Origin: Anaeromyxobacter dehalogenans 2CP-C
GTDB lineage: Bacteria > Myxococcota > Myxococcia > Myxococcales > Anaeromyxobacteraceae
DNA length: 64,000 bases
Assembly (NCBI RefSeq): GCF_000013385.1
Contig: NC_007760.1
Span: forward strand, 744,001 to 808,000
Direction: 5' to 3'
Below the pieces are notes generated by a model. It worked only from the letters and a program-made list of their open reading frames with translations, did not search any database and was not told where the DNA came from. Below, in pieces: positions 17,762-26,487 of the stretch. A program made the position numbers and the translations under genes. The number at the start of each line of letters is the position of its first letter. Positions within the stretch are counted from its first letter, which is position 1.

Positions 17762-18622
17762 CTACGGGTGCCCGGTCGTCTTGTCCGAGTGGCAGGACGT
17801 GCAGCCCATGCCCGAGGCCACCGGCTCGAACGTGGTCGCGGGGCCGTGGCAGCCCAGGCAGCCGGCCGACGCGTCGTCGATGGCTGCGGGGCCCGCGTAC
17901 GTCCCGGTGGACAGGTACGTGTTCAGCATCTCGGCCACCTTGCCGGCCACGTCGGCCGTCAGGCGCGAGCAGCGCGCGAGCTTGTCGGCGCTCTTGGTCG
18001 AGACCGCGTTGGCGGCGCACCAGGTGGAGACCGAGGCGTGGCAGAGGTGCGAGCCCGGGACCACCTGCAGCGCGCCGACGTTCGTGAAGTCGAGCGTGGT
18101 CTTGCCCACCTCGTTCGGCGCGATGGTCGTCGGAACGTACTTCGGGAACGACTCGCGCTCGTACCAGCGCATCAGGTCGGTCAGCATGTTGGTGCGGACG
18201 TCGGCCTTCGACACGATCGAGTTGATGATCAGGATGCCGCCGAGGATCGAGCCGCAGATGCTGCCGTAGCCGGCGATGCCGCCCGCGCCGAACTGGCCGA
18301 ACGTGCGGGGGATGAGGTTGAACGGCTGGCCCACCGTCGCGCTGAGGTGGTCGATGAGGCCGCTGAACGCGCCGTGGCAGCAGCCGCCGTTGTAGTACGC
18401 CTGGTACGCGAGCTCGCGGACCTTGGCCGCGTCGATCTGGTACGTCGCGGCGATGTGCTGGTCGTACGGGTAGTCGGCCACCTGCGGCCCCGCCGCAGGC
18501 GGGTCCACCGGCGTGGTCGTGCTGTCGTTGTCGTCGTCACCGCAGGCCTGCAGGCCGCCGAGGGCAAGCGCACCGCCGATCACCGCGAGCACTTGCCGCC
18601 GGCCGAGGTTTTCCTTCTCCAT
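17762..18622 (-). CDS. Tat-exported split-Soret-like cytochrome c (C_GCAxxG_C_C-type domain)
   Basis: 286 residues. The N-terminus carries a twin-arginine signal (GRRQVLAVIGGALALGG) ending in LQAC, so it is likely a Tat-dependent lipoprotein; the Asp-rich stretch GDDDNDS follows the cysteine. The body has the conserved glycine/cysteine pattern of split-Soret and C_GCAxxG_C_C proteins (AYYNGGCCHGAFSGLIDHL, then GYGSICGSILGGILIIN). Two CXXCH haem-binding motifs lie at the C-terminus (CLGCH and CTSCH). Split-Soret cytochromes of Desulfovibrio are periplasmic dimeric dihaem electron carriers, and a similar role is inferred. The start at 18622 is chosen because GGAGG (18631-18635) stands eight bases upstream. 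A longer frame exists but lacks such a site. Confidence 0.8.
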   Translation of the reverse strand: MEKENLGRRQVLAVIGGALALGGLQACGDDDNDSTTTPVDPPAAGPQVADYPYDQHIAATYQIDAAKVRELAYQAYYNGGCCHGAFSGLIDHLSATVGQPFNLIPRTFGQFGAGGIAGYGSICGSILGGILIINSIVSKADVRTNMLTDLMRWYERESFPKYVPTTIAPNEVGKTTLDFTNVGALQVVPGSHLCHASVSTWCAANAVSTKSADKLARCSRLTADVAGKVAEMLNTYLSTGTYAGPAAIDDASAGCLGCHGPATTFEPVASGMGCTSCHSDKTTGHP

Positions 18623-18924
18623 CGTCCATTCCTCCATGAGGGTTGGGAGCGGCCCGTCGCGGGTCGCGACCGGGGGCAAGCGCGGGGGGTGCGCTCTGTC
18701 CGGGTTGCGGCGATGGTACGCAACCCGCCGGCACGTACCCTGCGTCCAATGCGCGCGCGCGACGATCGGACGCGGCGCGCGGCGCTAGGTCGTTCATGTG
18801 GGAACGCACTCTTGGCGCGTGCGGTGCGCGCCCGTGCCGCAGGGCCGTGACCGTGTGTCACACCTGGCGTGCGTCGCTGCGCCGCGCGCGCGCTCGGGCG
18901 CAGGCGTGCGCCCGGGCCCGCGCG
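18623..18924. other. Intergenic region upstream of the cytochrome gene
   Basis: About 300 bases. The side near 18622 holds the ribosome binding site of the cytochrome gene. A GTGTGTCACAC palindrome (18853-18863) is a possible regulator site or part of a terminator for the methyltransferase gene, which ends at 18925. No convincing -35/-10 pair was found and there is no coding frame I would support. Confidence 0.4.
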
Positions 18925-19542
18925 TCAGGCGCGCTCGGCGGTCGCCATCACGCCGTGCCCACCGAGCACCGGCCAGGCGCGCGCGCCGGTGAACCCCGCG
19001 CCCGAGAGCAGCGACTCCAGCTCCGCCTCGTCGTACCTGCGGTGAAGCCGGGACATCCCCCGCCACAGGATCATGGCGGCCGCGAACCGCGCACCGCCCG
19101 CGAGCGTCGCGGCGAGCGGCGCGCCCTGGCGGCGCGGCTCGAGGAACGCCACGCGGCCACCCGGCCGCAGCGCGCGGCGGAGCTCCTCCAGCGCGGCGGC
19201 CGGGTCGGGCAGCAGGTAGAGGACGCTGTGGCCGGTGGCGCCGTCCAGGGCGCCGTCGCGGACCGGGAGCCGGAGCGCGTCGCCGCGCACGAGCGGGAGC
19301 GTCACCGCGCCGGCGCGCGCCGCCCGCGCCGCGCGGCGGAGCATGGAGGCGGAGCGGTCCAGCCCGACGTGCCGCGTGTCCTTCGCGGCGCGGGCCATCT
19401 CCACCGCGCCGGTGCCCGGGCCGATCCCGAGGTCGAGCACCCGCGCGCCCCGCACGAGCGCGCCGAGCGCGCGGCAGTCCTCGCGCCACGCGGGCTGGTC
19501 CACCAGGAACGCGTACACCGCCGCGGCCGGCCCGAAGGCCAC
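18925..19542 (-). CDS. Class I SAM-dependent methyltransferase
   Basis: 205 residues. The SAM-binding motif I is VLDLGIGPGTG, followed by motif II acidic residue VGLDRSASML, motif LVRGDALRLPV, and the post-motif ALRPGGRVAFLEP. The fold is the Ubie/Methyltransf_11 type, which covers small-molecule and lipid methylation; the substrate cannot be read from sequence. It is the last gene of the minus-strand tol unit, 25 bases after the ppx/gppA stop. The GTG at 19542 is used. The frame stays open upstream through a plausible extension (GRLYAAVAFGP), but without a recognisable start codon. Confidence 0.82.
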   Translation of the reverse strand: MAFGPAAAVYAFLVDQPAWREDCRALGALVRGARVLDLGIGPGTGAVEMARAAKDTRHVGLDRSASMLRRAARAARAGAVTLPLVRGDALRLPVRDGALDGATGHSVLYLLPDPAAALEELRRALRPGGRVAFLEPRRQGAPLAATLAGGARFAAAMILWRGMSRLHRRYDEAELESLLSGAGFTGARAWPVLGGHGVMATAERA

Positions 19543-19567
19543 CGCCGCGTAGAGGCGGCCGGCGCCG

Positions 19568-20485
19568 TCACGGACCGGCGAGCTCGTAGAGCAACCCCCA
19601 GCGGACGCCGCGGTCCGAGACGGTCAGGCGGTCGAACCCGGCGAGGCGCATCGCCTCCACGACCACCAGCCCGCCGCCCAGGATCACGTCTGCCCGCTTC
19701 GGCTCCATCCCGGGCAGCGCCGCGCGCGCCGCCACCGTCAGCGCCGCGAGGCGCGCGAGCAGCCGCTCCAGCTCGTCGAGCCGGAGCTCCGCCCCGTGCA
19801 CCCGCTCCGCGTCGTAGGCGGGCAGCGCCTGCGCGACCGCGGCGAGCGTGGTCACCGTGCCCGCCACGCCGACCAGGCGCGCGCCGGCGCCGGCGCCCAG
19901 GCCGGCGAGCGGCGCCAGCGCCTCGCGGGCCCCGGCGCGCATCGCCGCGAGCTCGTCCGGCCGCACCGGATCGGCGCGCACGTGCCGCTCGGTGAGCCGG
20001 ACCGCGCCCACCTGCAGGCTGACGCGCGCGCGCGGGTCGGGCCCTTCGCCCACGATGAACTCGGTCGAGCCGCCGCCCACGTCGAGCACCGCGAGCGGCC
20101 CGCCCGCGCCGAAGTCGCGGAAGGCGCTGCCGTACACCAGCCGCGCCTCCTCGTCGCCCGAGATGACGCGCGGCGAGAGCCCGGCCGCGGCGCGCGCCGC
20201 CTCGAAGAACTCGGCGCCGTTCGCGGCGTCGCGGGCGGCGCTGGTGGCGACGCAGGCGATCTCCTCGGCGCCGAGCGCGCGGGCCTCCGCCGCGAACGCC
20301 GCCAGCGTGGCGACGGTCTCGCGGATGGCCGCCGGGTCGAGCCGGCCGGTCGCGTCCACGCCGCGGCCGAGCCGGGTGATCTCGGCGCGCTCCCGCACCG
20401 GGGCGAGCGCGCCGCCCCGCCGCTCCGCCACGAGCAGCAGCACGGTGTTGGTGCCGACGTCGATCGAGGCGAGCCGCCCGGCCAT
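19568..20485 (-). CDS. Ppx/GppA family exopolyphosphatase or pppGpp phosphatase
   Basis: 305 residues, an actin/Hsp70-fold phosphohydrolase of the short Ppx/GppA form. Visible motifs are the P-loop-like LASIDVGTNTVLLLVAE, VATSAARDAANG, the catalytic region ISGDEEARLVYG, and LAVLDVGGGSTEFIVG with phosphate-binding loop AGTVTTLAAV. Family members hydrolyse polyphosphate, pppGpp, or both; the short form lacks the C-terminal HD domain of Ppx, so the substrate is not decided. It starts 11 bases after the tolB stop and is therefore likely cotranscribed with the tol genes, an uncommon partner. Confidence 0.88.
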   Translation of the reverse strand: MAGRLASIDVGTNTVLLLVAERRGGALAPVRERAEITRLGRGVDATGRLDPAAIRETVATLAAFAAEARALGAEEIACVATSAARDAANGAEFFEAARAAAGLSPRVISGDEEARLVYGSAFRDFGAGGPLAVLDVGGGSTEFIVGEGPDPRARVSLQVGAVRLTERHVRADPVRPDELAAMRAGAREALAPLAGLGAGAGARLVGVAGTVTTLAAVAQALPAYDAERVHGAELRLDELERLLARLAALTVAARAALPGMEPKRADVILGGGLVVVEAMRLAGFDRLTVSDRGVRWGLLYELAGP

Positions 20486-20496
20486 GCCGTCCCCGC

Positions 20497-21801
20497 CTAC
20501 GGCGCCAGCGGGCCCCAGGCCGGCGCGGCCAGGTCGGTCTTGCCGCTCGTCACCGGCGTCTGGCGGTCGCCGCGCGCGTCCGAGACGACGAGCTGGATCC
20601 CGCCGTTCCGGTCGGTGCGGAAGATCATCAGCCGGCCGTTGGGCGCCCAGGACGGCTCCTCGTTGGTGCGCCCCTGGTCCTGGGTGATGCGGGAGATGGC
20701 GCCCGAGTCCGGCGCCACCACGAACACGTCGAACACCTTGCGCTCGTCGCGCGCCGTGAACGCGATCAGGTCGCCGCGCGGGCTCCACTGCGGCGTCTGG
20801 TTGTAGTTGCCCTGGAACGTCAGGCGGCGCGCGCCCGAGCCGTCCGCGCCCATGACGTAGATCTGCGGGGTGCCGGAGCGGTCTGAGACGAACGCGATGC
20901 GGCGGCCGTCCGGCGACCACGTCGGCGACACGTCGATGGCGGGATCGCTGGTGAGCTTGCGCGCGCCGCTGCCGTCGGCGGACATCACCCAGAGGTCGGT
21001 GACGTTGCCCTCGCTCACGGTGAACGCGATGCGGGAGCCGTCCGGCGAGTAGACGCCGCCGAACGCGTTGCGCTGGCGGCCCAGCGGGCGGAAGGCGCGG
21101 TCGGAGAAGCGGTAGGCCCACAGCTCCGGCCGGCCGGAGCGGTAGCTCGTCACCAGGATCTCGCGGCCGTCCGGGCGCCACGCGGGCGACATGAGGATGC
21201 TCCGCTCGGACAGGAGGACCTGCTGGTTCCCGCCGTCCATGTCCTGGGTGACCAGCTCCCAGGTGCCGCGGCCGCGGCGGATCGCGGCGATGCGCGTGGC
21301 GAAGATGCCGGGCTCGCGGGTGTAGTAGCGCACGATCTCGTCGGCCATGCGGTGCGCGAGCGAGCGCGCGTCGGCGCCGTCCACGCGCAGCAGCTTCACC
21401 AGCACCTCGCGCCCGGCGCGGACCTCGTACAGGTGGAGCTCGCCCTCCAGGCCGCCCGGGCCGCGCCGCACGCGCGCCTTGGCCAGGCCGTCCGCGCCCA
21501 CGTCGGCCCAGCGCGCGAACCGGATCGACGGCGCCGCGAAGCCCTCGGCCGGATCGGCGAGGAAGCCGCGCGGGTCGAGCACGTCGAACAGGCCCGACAG
21601 CACCAGGTCGGCCCGCACCACCTCCGCCGTCTGGGTCGCGGCGGCGCCGGCGTCGCCCTCGCCCTGGAACGCCGCCACCGCGATGGGCAAGGGGCGGAAG
21701 TCGGGCGAGCCGACCACGATGGTGGGGCGCTCCGGCGCGGCGAGCGCGGGCGAGGCGGCCAGCGCGAGCGCGGCGAGGGCGAGGGCACGGCGGACGATCA
21801 T
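20497..21801 (-). CDS. tolB: TolB, periplasmic beta-propeller of the Tol-Pal system
   Basis: 434 residues with signal peptide (ALALAALALAASPALA). An N-terminal TolB domain (PIAVAAFQGEGDAG and VLSGLFDVLDPRGF) precedes a six-bladed propeller built from WD40-like repeats such as SPTWSPDGRRIAFVSDRSGT and PQWSPRGDLIAFTARD. TolB links the inner-membrane TolQRA complex to Pal at the outer membrane during cell constriction. It lies 17 bases after the tolA/tonB gene. No pal gene follows; ppx/gppA does. Confidence 0.95.
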   Translation of the reverse strand: MIVRRALALAALALAASPALAAPERPTIVVGSPDFRPLPIAVAAFQGEGDAGAAATQTAEVVRADLVLSGLFDVLDPRGFLADPAEGFAAPSIRFARWADVGADGLAKARVRRGPGGLEGELHLYEVRAGREVLVKLLRVDGADARSLAHRMADEIVRYYTREPGIFATRIAAIRRGRGTWELVTQDMDGGNQQVLLSERSILMSPAWRPDGREILVTSYRSGRPELWAYRFSDRAFRPLGRQRNAFGGVYSPDGSRIAFTVSEGNVTDLWVMSADGSGARKLTSDPAIDVSPTWSPDGRRIAFVSDRSGTPQIYVMGADGSGARRLTFQGNYNQTPQWSPRGDLIAFTARDERKVFDVFVVAPDSGAISRITQDQGRTNEEPSWAPNGRLMIFRTDRNGGIQLVVSDARGDRQTPVTSGKTDLAAPAWGPLAP

Positions 21802-21818
21802 GGCGGGGCTCCGGGAGA

Positions 21819-22586
21819 TCAGCCGATCTCGAAGACGATGGCGAGCCCGGTGGAGCGGTACAGCTGCCGCTGCGCGTCGGGCGGAGGGGGGAGGCGGGTC
21901 TGTCGGACGGTCCGCTCCAGCGCGTCGTCGAACGCGCCGTTGCCGGACGACTTCTCGATGCGCCAGCGCGCGATGTTCCCGTCGGGATCGATCCACAGGA
22001 CCACCGTGCCCTTCAGGTACATGCGGTCGCGCTCGGAGATGGTGGCCGGGACGCGGTAGTTCTCCTGCAGCGCCCGCTTCACCAGCGCGAGGTAGCGATC
22101 GCCCTCGCCGGCCTCTGACGCGTCGCCGGCGGGGTCGCCCTCGGGGTCGCCCCAGCGCTCGCGCTCGACCTCCTGCTTCACGCGCGAGAGCAGGGAGGAC
22201 ACCGAGGTGCTGCTGCCGGCGGTGGTCGGGCCGGTGCGGGCGGGCGCCCGGGGCGCGGGCGGCGTGGGCGCGGGCCTCGCGCCCGGCACCGGCGCGGCGG
22301 GCGCGGGCGGTGCGGGGGCGGGGGCCGGCGCGGTCGCGACCGCCGGCATCGGCTCGGCCGCGGCCGGCTCGGGCGGCTGCTCCTTGCGCGGCAGCCACTG
22401 CTCCGGCCGCTTCTCGCCGAGCCGCACCAGCTTCGCCACGATGGGCTTCTGCTCGAGATCGATCTCGGGGCCCTGCTGGCGCACGAGGGCCCACGTGATC
22501 AGCCCGGCGTGGACCATCACCGAGGCCAGCACCGCCGGCCACATCCTGTCCCGCCGCCCGAGGGCGGTCGCGACCGGGATGCTCAT
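21819..22586 (-). CDS. tolA: TolA/TonB-like energy transducer
   Basis: 255 residues: one N-terminal transmembrane segment (WPAVLASVMVHAGLITWALV), a Pro/Ala-rich periplasm-spanning linker (about 70-125), a helical stretch (VSSLLSRVKQEVERERWG) and a C-terminal TolA/TonB domain (YLKGTVVLWIDPDGNIARWRIEKSS). In the Tol complex the protein transmits energy from TolQ-TolR to TolB-Pal. Position between tolR and tolB supports TolA, although the C-terminal domain also reads as TonB_C. The start codon overlaps the tolR stop by four bases (ATGA). Confidence 0.88.
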   Translation of the reverse strand: MSIPVATALGRRDRMWPAVLASVMVHAGLITWALVRQQGPEIDLEQKPIVAKLVRLGEKRPEQWLPRKEQPPEPAAAEPMPAVATAPAPAPAPPAPAAPVPGARPAPTPPAPRAPARTGPTTAGSSTSVSSLLSRVKQEVERERWGDPEGDPAGDASEAGEGDRYLALVKRALQENYRVPATISERDRMYLKGTVVLWIDPDGNIARWRIEKSSGNGAFDDALERTVRQTRLPPPPDAQRQLYRSTGLAIVFEIG

Positions 22587-23041
22587 CGCCTGCGGGCCTC
22601 CCGCTCGGGCTTCACCCGCTCCGGCGCGGGGTTGGTGATCATCCCCACGTTCACGATCCCGGCGCGCTGCACCGTGGCCATCACGTCCACGACGAAGCCG
22701 TAGGGCAGCGTCTTGTCGGCCATCAGGTACAGCTCGTGCTCCTTCTGCGCGCGCGAGTTGGCGCGCAGCTTGTCCTCGAGCTCGTCGTAGGGCACGTGGG
22801 CGGCGTCCTCGGTGGTGCCGAGCCACAGGCTCTTGTCCGACTTGATGGACAGGACGAGCTTCTGCTCCTGCGCCTCGACGGCCTTGGCGCGCGCGTCGGG
22901 CAGGTTCACCTCCACGCCCTGCTGGATGAGCGGCGCCGTCACCATGAAGATGATGAGCAGCACCAGCATCACGTCCACGAGCGGCGTGACGTTGATCTCG
23001 GTGAGGGACTGGCGGCCCGAGCCGCCGGAGGACATCGCCAC
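22583..23041 (-). CDS. tolR: TolR/ExbD family proton-channel subunit
   Basis: 152 residues, one transmembrane helix near the N-terminus (INVTPLVDVMLVLLIIFMV) containing the conserved Asp of the TolR/ExbD proton path, then a periplasmic domain (EVNLPDARAKAVEAQEQK and YGFVVDVMATVQRAGI). With TolQ it uses the proton motive force to energise TolA. The gene lies 10 bases after tolQ and its stop overlaps the next gene. Confidence 0.95.
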   Translation of the reverse strand: MAMSSGGSGRQSLTEINVTPLVDVMLVLLIIFMVTAPLIQQGVEVNLPDARAKAVEAQEQKLVLSIKSDKSLWLGTTEDAAHVPYDELEDKLRANSRAQKEHELYLMADKTLPYGFVVDVMATVQRAGIVNVGMITNPAPERVKPEREARRR

Positions 23042-23051
23042 GGCTCGCTCC

Positions 23052-23795
<744 letters not shown>

Positions 23796-24116
23796 GTGCA
23801 GGTCGGGAAAGGGGTTCTCTAGCATGGACGCGCCCGCTCGGCTGCGCCTCTCCCCGACCCCCCATTCTCCTCGGGATCCGGGGCGCTCGACAGTAAACGC
23901 CCGGCGGGCCGTTTCCCCTCCCGAGGCGGCACCGACATGTCGCACCCGCGAACCGTGGCGCCGCCGCCACGGCCGTGCGCCGGGTTCACCCCTCGATCGC
24001 CCCCCGCACGTGCATAATCCCCGCGCTTCGGCCGTCAGGGGGGTGGCACGTCCGTTGCTCATTTCTCGGGGTGCCCGGCCCCGTCGCGGTCCGGAGCCCA
24101 CGCTGGAGGACTTTCG
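23796..24116. other. Divergent intergenic region between tolQ and a lipoprotein gene
   Basis: About 320 bases that must hold the promoters of both divergent units. I see a CATAAT (24013-24018) that could be a -10 for the plus-strand gene but no matching -35. No good minus-strand pair was recognised for tolQ. Nothing coding is evident. Confidence 0.4.
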
Positions 24117-24911
24117 ATGAGACGCCTCGCCCTTCTGCTCGCCGCCTCCACCCTGGGAGCGGGCTGCACCGTGTCCACCGACGACGGCGGCTACTACTGC
24201 GTAGACGCCGACCGGACGATGACGATCGAGTGGCCCAGCTTCCTGCTCGCGAACGGCGCACAGGCCGACTGCCGCGGCGCGGGCGTCGCCTACGTCGACA
24301 TCTACATGAACGACCAGCGCGTGCAGGGGCCGGTGTCCGGCGGCTGGAACTGCGGCGACGGCGGCGCGACCATCACCTACGTTCCGGCGGGGACGCACCT
24401 CGTCACCGTCGAGGGCATCGCCGCCGACGGCTCGACCATCCTGCTCCGCGACGAGCGCTCGGTGACCCCGTACGACTGCGGGGACACGCGGGTGCCCGTG
24501 CAGCCGGCCGAGGGGACGTTCGACCTCGCCTACTCGTTCACGCCCACGAACGTCTGCACCGCCGGGTCGTACATGTTCTTCTCGGTGTACGACGCCATCG
24601 CCGGCACGATCGCCGCCCAGGTGGACGAGACCAGCGCCAACCCGGCCCTCTACGCGTGCGGCGATCCGATCACCTTCGTGCTGCCCGCCGGCGCGTTCAC
24701 GCTCACCCGCACCGAGGAGTCGGTGTACTCGGGCGGCGCGTGGCTGCCGACCGCCGCGAACTGCAACGCGACCAGCTTCAACGTGACCCCGGCCGCGCTC
24801 TCGACGGTCTCGGTCCCGCTCGCGGACAGCAGCGCCTTCTGCCCGGCGCGCACCGCGGCCCCGCCGCCGGCCCGCCGCGCGCCGAAGGGCCCCGCCACCA
24901 CGCTGCCGTAA
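24117..24911 (+). CDS. Putative secreted lipoprotein of unknown function
   Basis: 264 residues. The signal peptide MRRLALLLAASTLGAGC ends at a cysteine followed by TVSTDDGG, suggesting a lipoprotein. The mature part is rich in beta-forming sequence and paired cysteines (YYCVDADRT, ADCRGAG, NCGDGGAT, YDCGDTRV, VCTAGS, YACGDP), suggesting disulfide-linked immunoglobulin-like or carboxypeptidase-regulatory-like folds; I cannot name a family. AGGA about ten bases before the ATG serves as ribosome binding site. It is monocistronic, ending at a strong hairpin (24935-24968). Confidence 0.72.
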   Translation: MRRLALLLAASTLGAGCTVSTDDGGYYCVDADRTMTIEWPSFLLANGAQADCRGAGVAYVDIYMNDQRVQGPVSGGWNCGDGGATITYVPAGTHLVTVEGIAADGSTILLRDERSVTPYDCGDTRVPVQPAEGTFDLAYSFTPTNVCTAGSYMFFSVYDAIAGTIAAQVDETSANPALYACGDPITFVLPAGAFTLTRTEESVYSGGAWLPTAANCNATSFNVTPAALSTVSVPLADSSAFCPARTAAPPPARRAPKGPATTLP

Positions 24912-24934
24912 GCCGCACGCCGATCCGAAGTCCT

Positions 24935-24968
24935 CGAGCGCGGGCCCCGCCGACGGGGTCCGCGCTCG
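24935..24968 (+). terminator. Long GC-rich hairpin after the lipoprotein gene
   Basis: 15-base arms at 24935-24949 and 24954-24968, paired except for one G-T wobble, around a 4-base loop CCGA. It starts 24 bases after the stop. There is no U-rich tail, so termination may need Rho, or the hairpin may protect the 3' end. Confidence 0.6.
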
Positions 24969-25017
24969 GTCGTCCGGGGGCCGGCGCGACGGGCGAGCGC
25001 GCGGGAGGCTACCGGAG

Positions 25018-25023
25018 TAGACT
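25018..25023 (+). promoter_or_regulatory. Candidate -10 element (TAGACT) giving a leaderless murI transcript
   Basis: TAGACT at 25018-25023 would place the transcription start at about 25030, one base before the GTG start of murI at 25031. No -35 is visible at the standard distance and no ribosome binding site lies before the GTG. Confidence 0.4.
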
Positions 25024-25030
25024 CCGCGCC

Positions 25031-25810
25031 GTGTCACGCATCGGCATCTTCGACTCCGGCGTCGGCGGGCTCACCGTCCAGCGCGCCATCCTCGCAGCGC
25101 TCCCCTCCGCGGACACCGTCTACCTCGGCGACACCGCCCGCGTGCCCTACGGCACGAAGTCCGCCGAGACGGTGACGCAGTACTCGCTGCGCAACGCGCG
25201 CGTGCTGGCGCGCCGCGAGATCGACCTCCTCGTCGTCGCCTGCAACACCGCCTCGGCGGTGGCGCTGCCGGCGCTCCGCGCCGAGCTGTCCGTGCCCGTG
25301 CTCGGCGTGGTGGACCCCGGCGCCCGCGTGGCCGCGAAGGCCTCCCGCACCGGGCGAATCGGCGTCATCGGCACGCAGGGCACCGTCGCGAGCGGCGCGT
25401 ACCAGGAGGCGATCCGCCGCGAGCGCCCGGGCGCGGAGGTGGTGGCCCGGGCCTGTCCGCTGTTCGTCCCGCTGGCGGAGGAGGGCTGGACCGATCCGGA
25501 CGACGAGGTCGTCCGAGGGATCGTCCGCCGCTACCTCGACCCGCTGCGCGGCGCCGCCATCGACACCCTGGTGCTGGGCTGCACGCACTACCCGCTGCTC
25601 CGCGCCGCGATCGCGCGCGAGCTGCCGGAGGTGCGGCTGGTGGACAGCGCCGAGGCGATCGCCGAGGAGGTCCGCGCGCGGATCCCGGCGGCGCCGGGCC
25701 GCACCGGCGTGCACCGCTTCCTCGTGACCGACGTGCCCGAGCGCTTCCTGGCGGTGGCGGGCCGGTTCCTCGGACGGACGGTGGAATCCGCCGAGCACGT
25801 GGACGTGTGA
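25031..25810 (+). CDS. murI: Glutamate racemase
   Basis: Makes D-glutamate for peptidoglycan from L-glutamate without a cofactor. 259 residues. Both catalytic cysteines are present: Cys71 in VACNTASA and Cys184 in LGCTHYPLL. The N-terminal IGIFDSGVGGLTV carries the conserved Asp-Ser pair, and YLGDTARVPYG is also standard. GTG 25031 gives a correct N-terminus, but there is no ribosome binding site in front, which fits the leaderless promoter proposed there. It is followed by an unknown gene and the FtsEX module, so the neighbourhood concerns wall synthesis and division. Confidence 0.95.
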   Translation: MSRIGIFDSGVGGLTVQRAILAALPSADTVYLGDTARVPYGTKSAETVTQYSLRNARVLARREIDLLVVACNTASAVALPALRAELSVPVLGVVDPGARVAAKASRTGRIGVIGTQGTVASGAYQEAIRRERPGAEVVARACPLFVPLAEEGWTDPDDEVVRGIVRRYLDPLRGAAIDTLVLGCTHYPLLRAAIARELPEVRLVDSAEAIAEEVRARIPAAPGRTGVHRFLVTDVPERFLAVAGRFLGRTVESAEHVDV

Positions 25811-25861
25811 TCGTGCCGCGCTAGCCCACCGCAGCGTCAGGGGATTTCGACCGGGGTGCGC

Positions 25862-25890
25862 TTGATGGCGGGGGGCGCCGGCGGTACAGT
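25862..25890 (+). promoter_or_regulatory. Putative sigma70-type promoter before the unknown gene and ftsE
   Basis: TTGATG at 25862-25867 and TACAGT at 25885-25890, exactly 17 bases apart. The expected start of transcription is near 25897, only about five bases before the ATG at 25902. Either the mRNA is nearly leaderless or translation begins at the internal ATG 25926, which is preceded by AAGAAG. Confidence 0.6.
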
Positions 25891-25901
25891 CCCGCTTCGC
25901 G

Positions 25902-26447
25902 ATGGGTGCCGACGCCAGCAAGAAGATGGTTGTGGGCTTCAACCACAACATCAAGCACAAGGGGAAGATGTACCACATCCAGACCGAGGACTCGGGCCTG
26001 GACAACCCCCACATCATCACGCACCTGTTCGTGGGCGGGAACATCCTCGCCTCGAAGAAGACCTCCTACGCCGACATCGTCGCCGCCGAGAACCTCGCGC
26101 AGGTGGTGCGCGAGCTCATGGAGGAGCAGCACAAGGAGATGCTGCGCAACCTGATCAACGGCGTGTACGACGACATCGACGCCGCGAGCGCGCAGCAGGC
26201 ACAGGCGTTCCAGCCCGGGCAGATCGAGGCCGACGGGCGCACCGTCCGGCTCCAGCCCGGCATGACCATGCCCGCGCCCCGCGGCGCCCAGCTCCCGCCG
26301 GAGGTGCTCGCCGCGCGCCAGCAGCCCGCGCCGGCGCTCCGCAACGACGGCGCCGAGACGCTGTTCGGCGAGGACCTGATCAGCGAGCGCAGCCTCGACG
26401 AGGTGATCCTCTCGTACCTCGCCGAGGACCTCGGCGAGCGGAAGTGA
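25902..26447 (+). CDS. Conserved-looking protein of unknown function upstream of ftsE
   Basis: 181 residues, cytoplasmic. The first half is compact (MVVGFNHNIKHKGKMYHIQ, then HIITHLFVGGNILASKK), reads like a small beta-rich domain, and is followed by a helix (AQVVRELMEEQHKEMLRNLI). The second half is Gln/Pro-rich and ends in a helical LDEVILSYLAEDLGERK. I recognise no named domain. It heads the unit containing ftsE, ftsX, the EnvC-like gene and ctp, with a 40-base gap to ftsE. The start could instead be ATG 25926 (see promoter). A link to division or envelope growth is inferred from position only. Confidence 0.75.
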   Translation: MGADASKKMVVGFNHNIKHKGKMYHIQTEDSGLDNPHIITHLFVGGNILASKKTSYADIVAAENLAQVVRELMEEQHKEMLRNLINGVYDDIDAASAQQAQAFQPGQIEADGRTVRLQPGMTMPAPRGAQLPPEVLAARQQPAPALRNDGAETLFGEDLISERSLDEVILSYLAEDLGERK

Positions 26448-26487
26448 CGTCGCGCCCGGCACTCCCCACGCCGGCCCGGGAGCGTCC

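Noticed and set aside
18622-18679. Longer start for the split-Soret-like protein (18679)
   Set aside because: A GGAGG eight bases before ATG 18622 and a Tat signal starting soon after make the shorter form better.
24013-24018. CATAAT as a promoter -10 for the lipoprotein gene at 24117
   Set aside because: No acceptable -35 lies 15-19 bases upstream, so I did not list it as a promoter.
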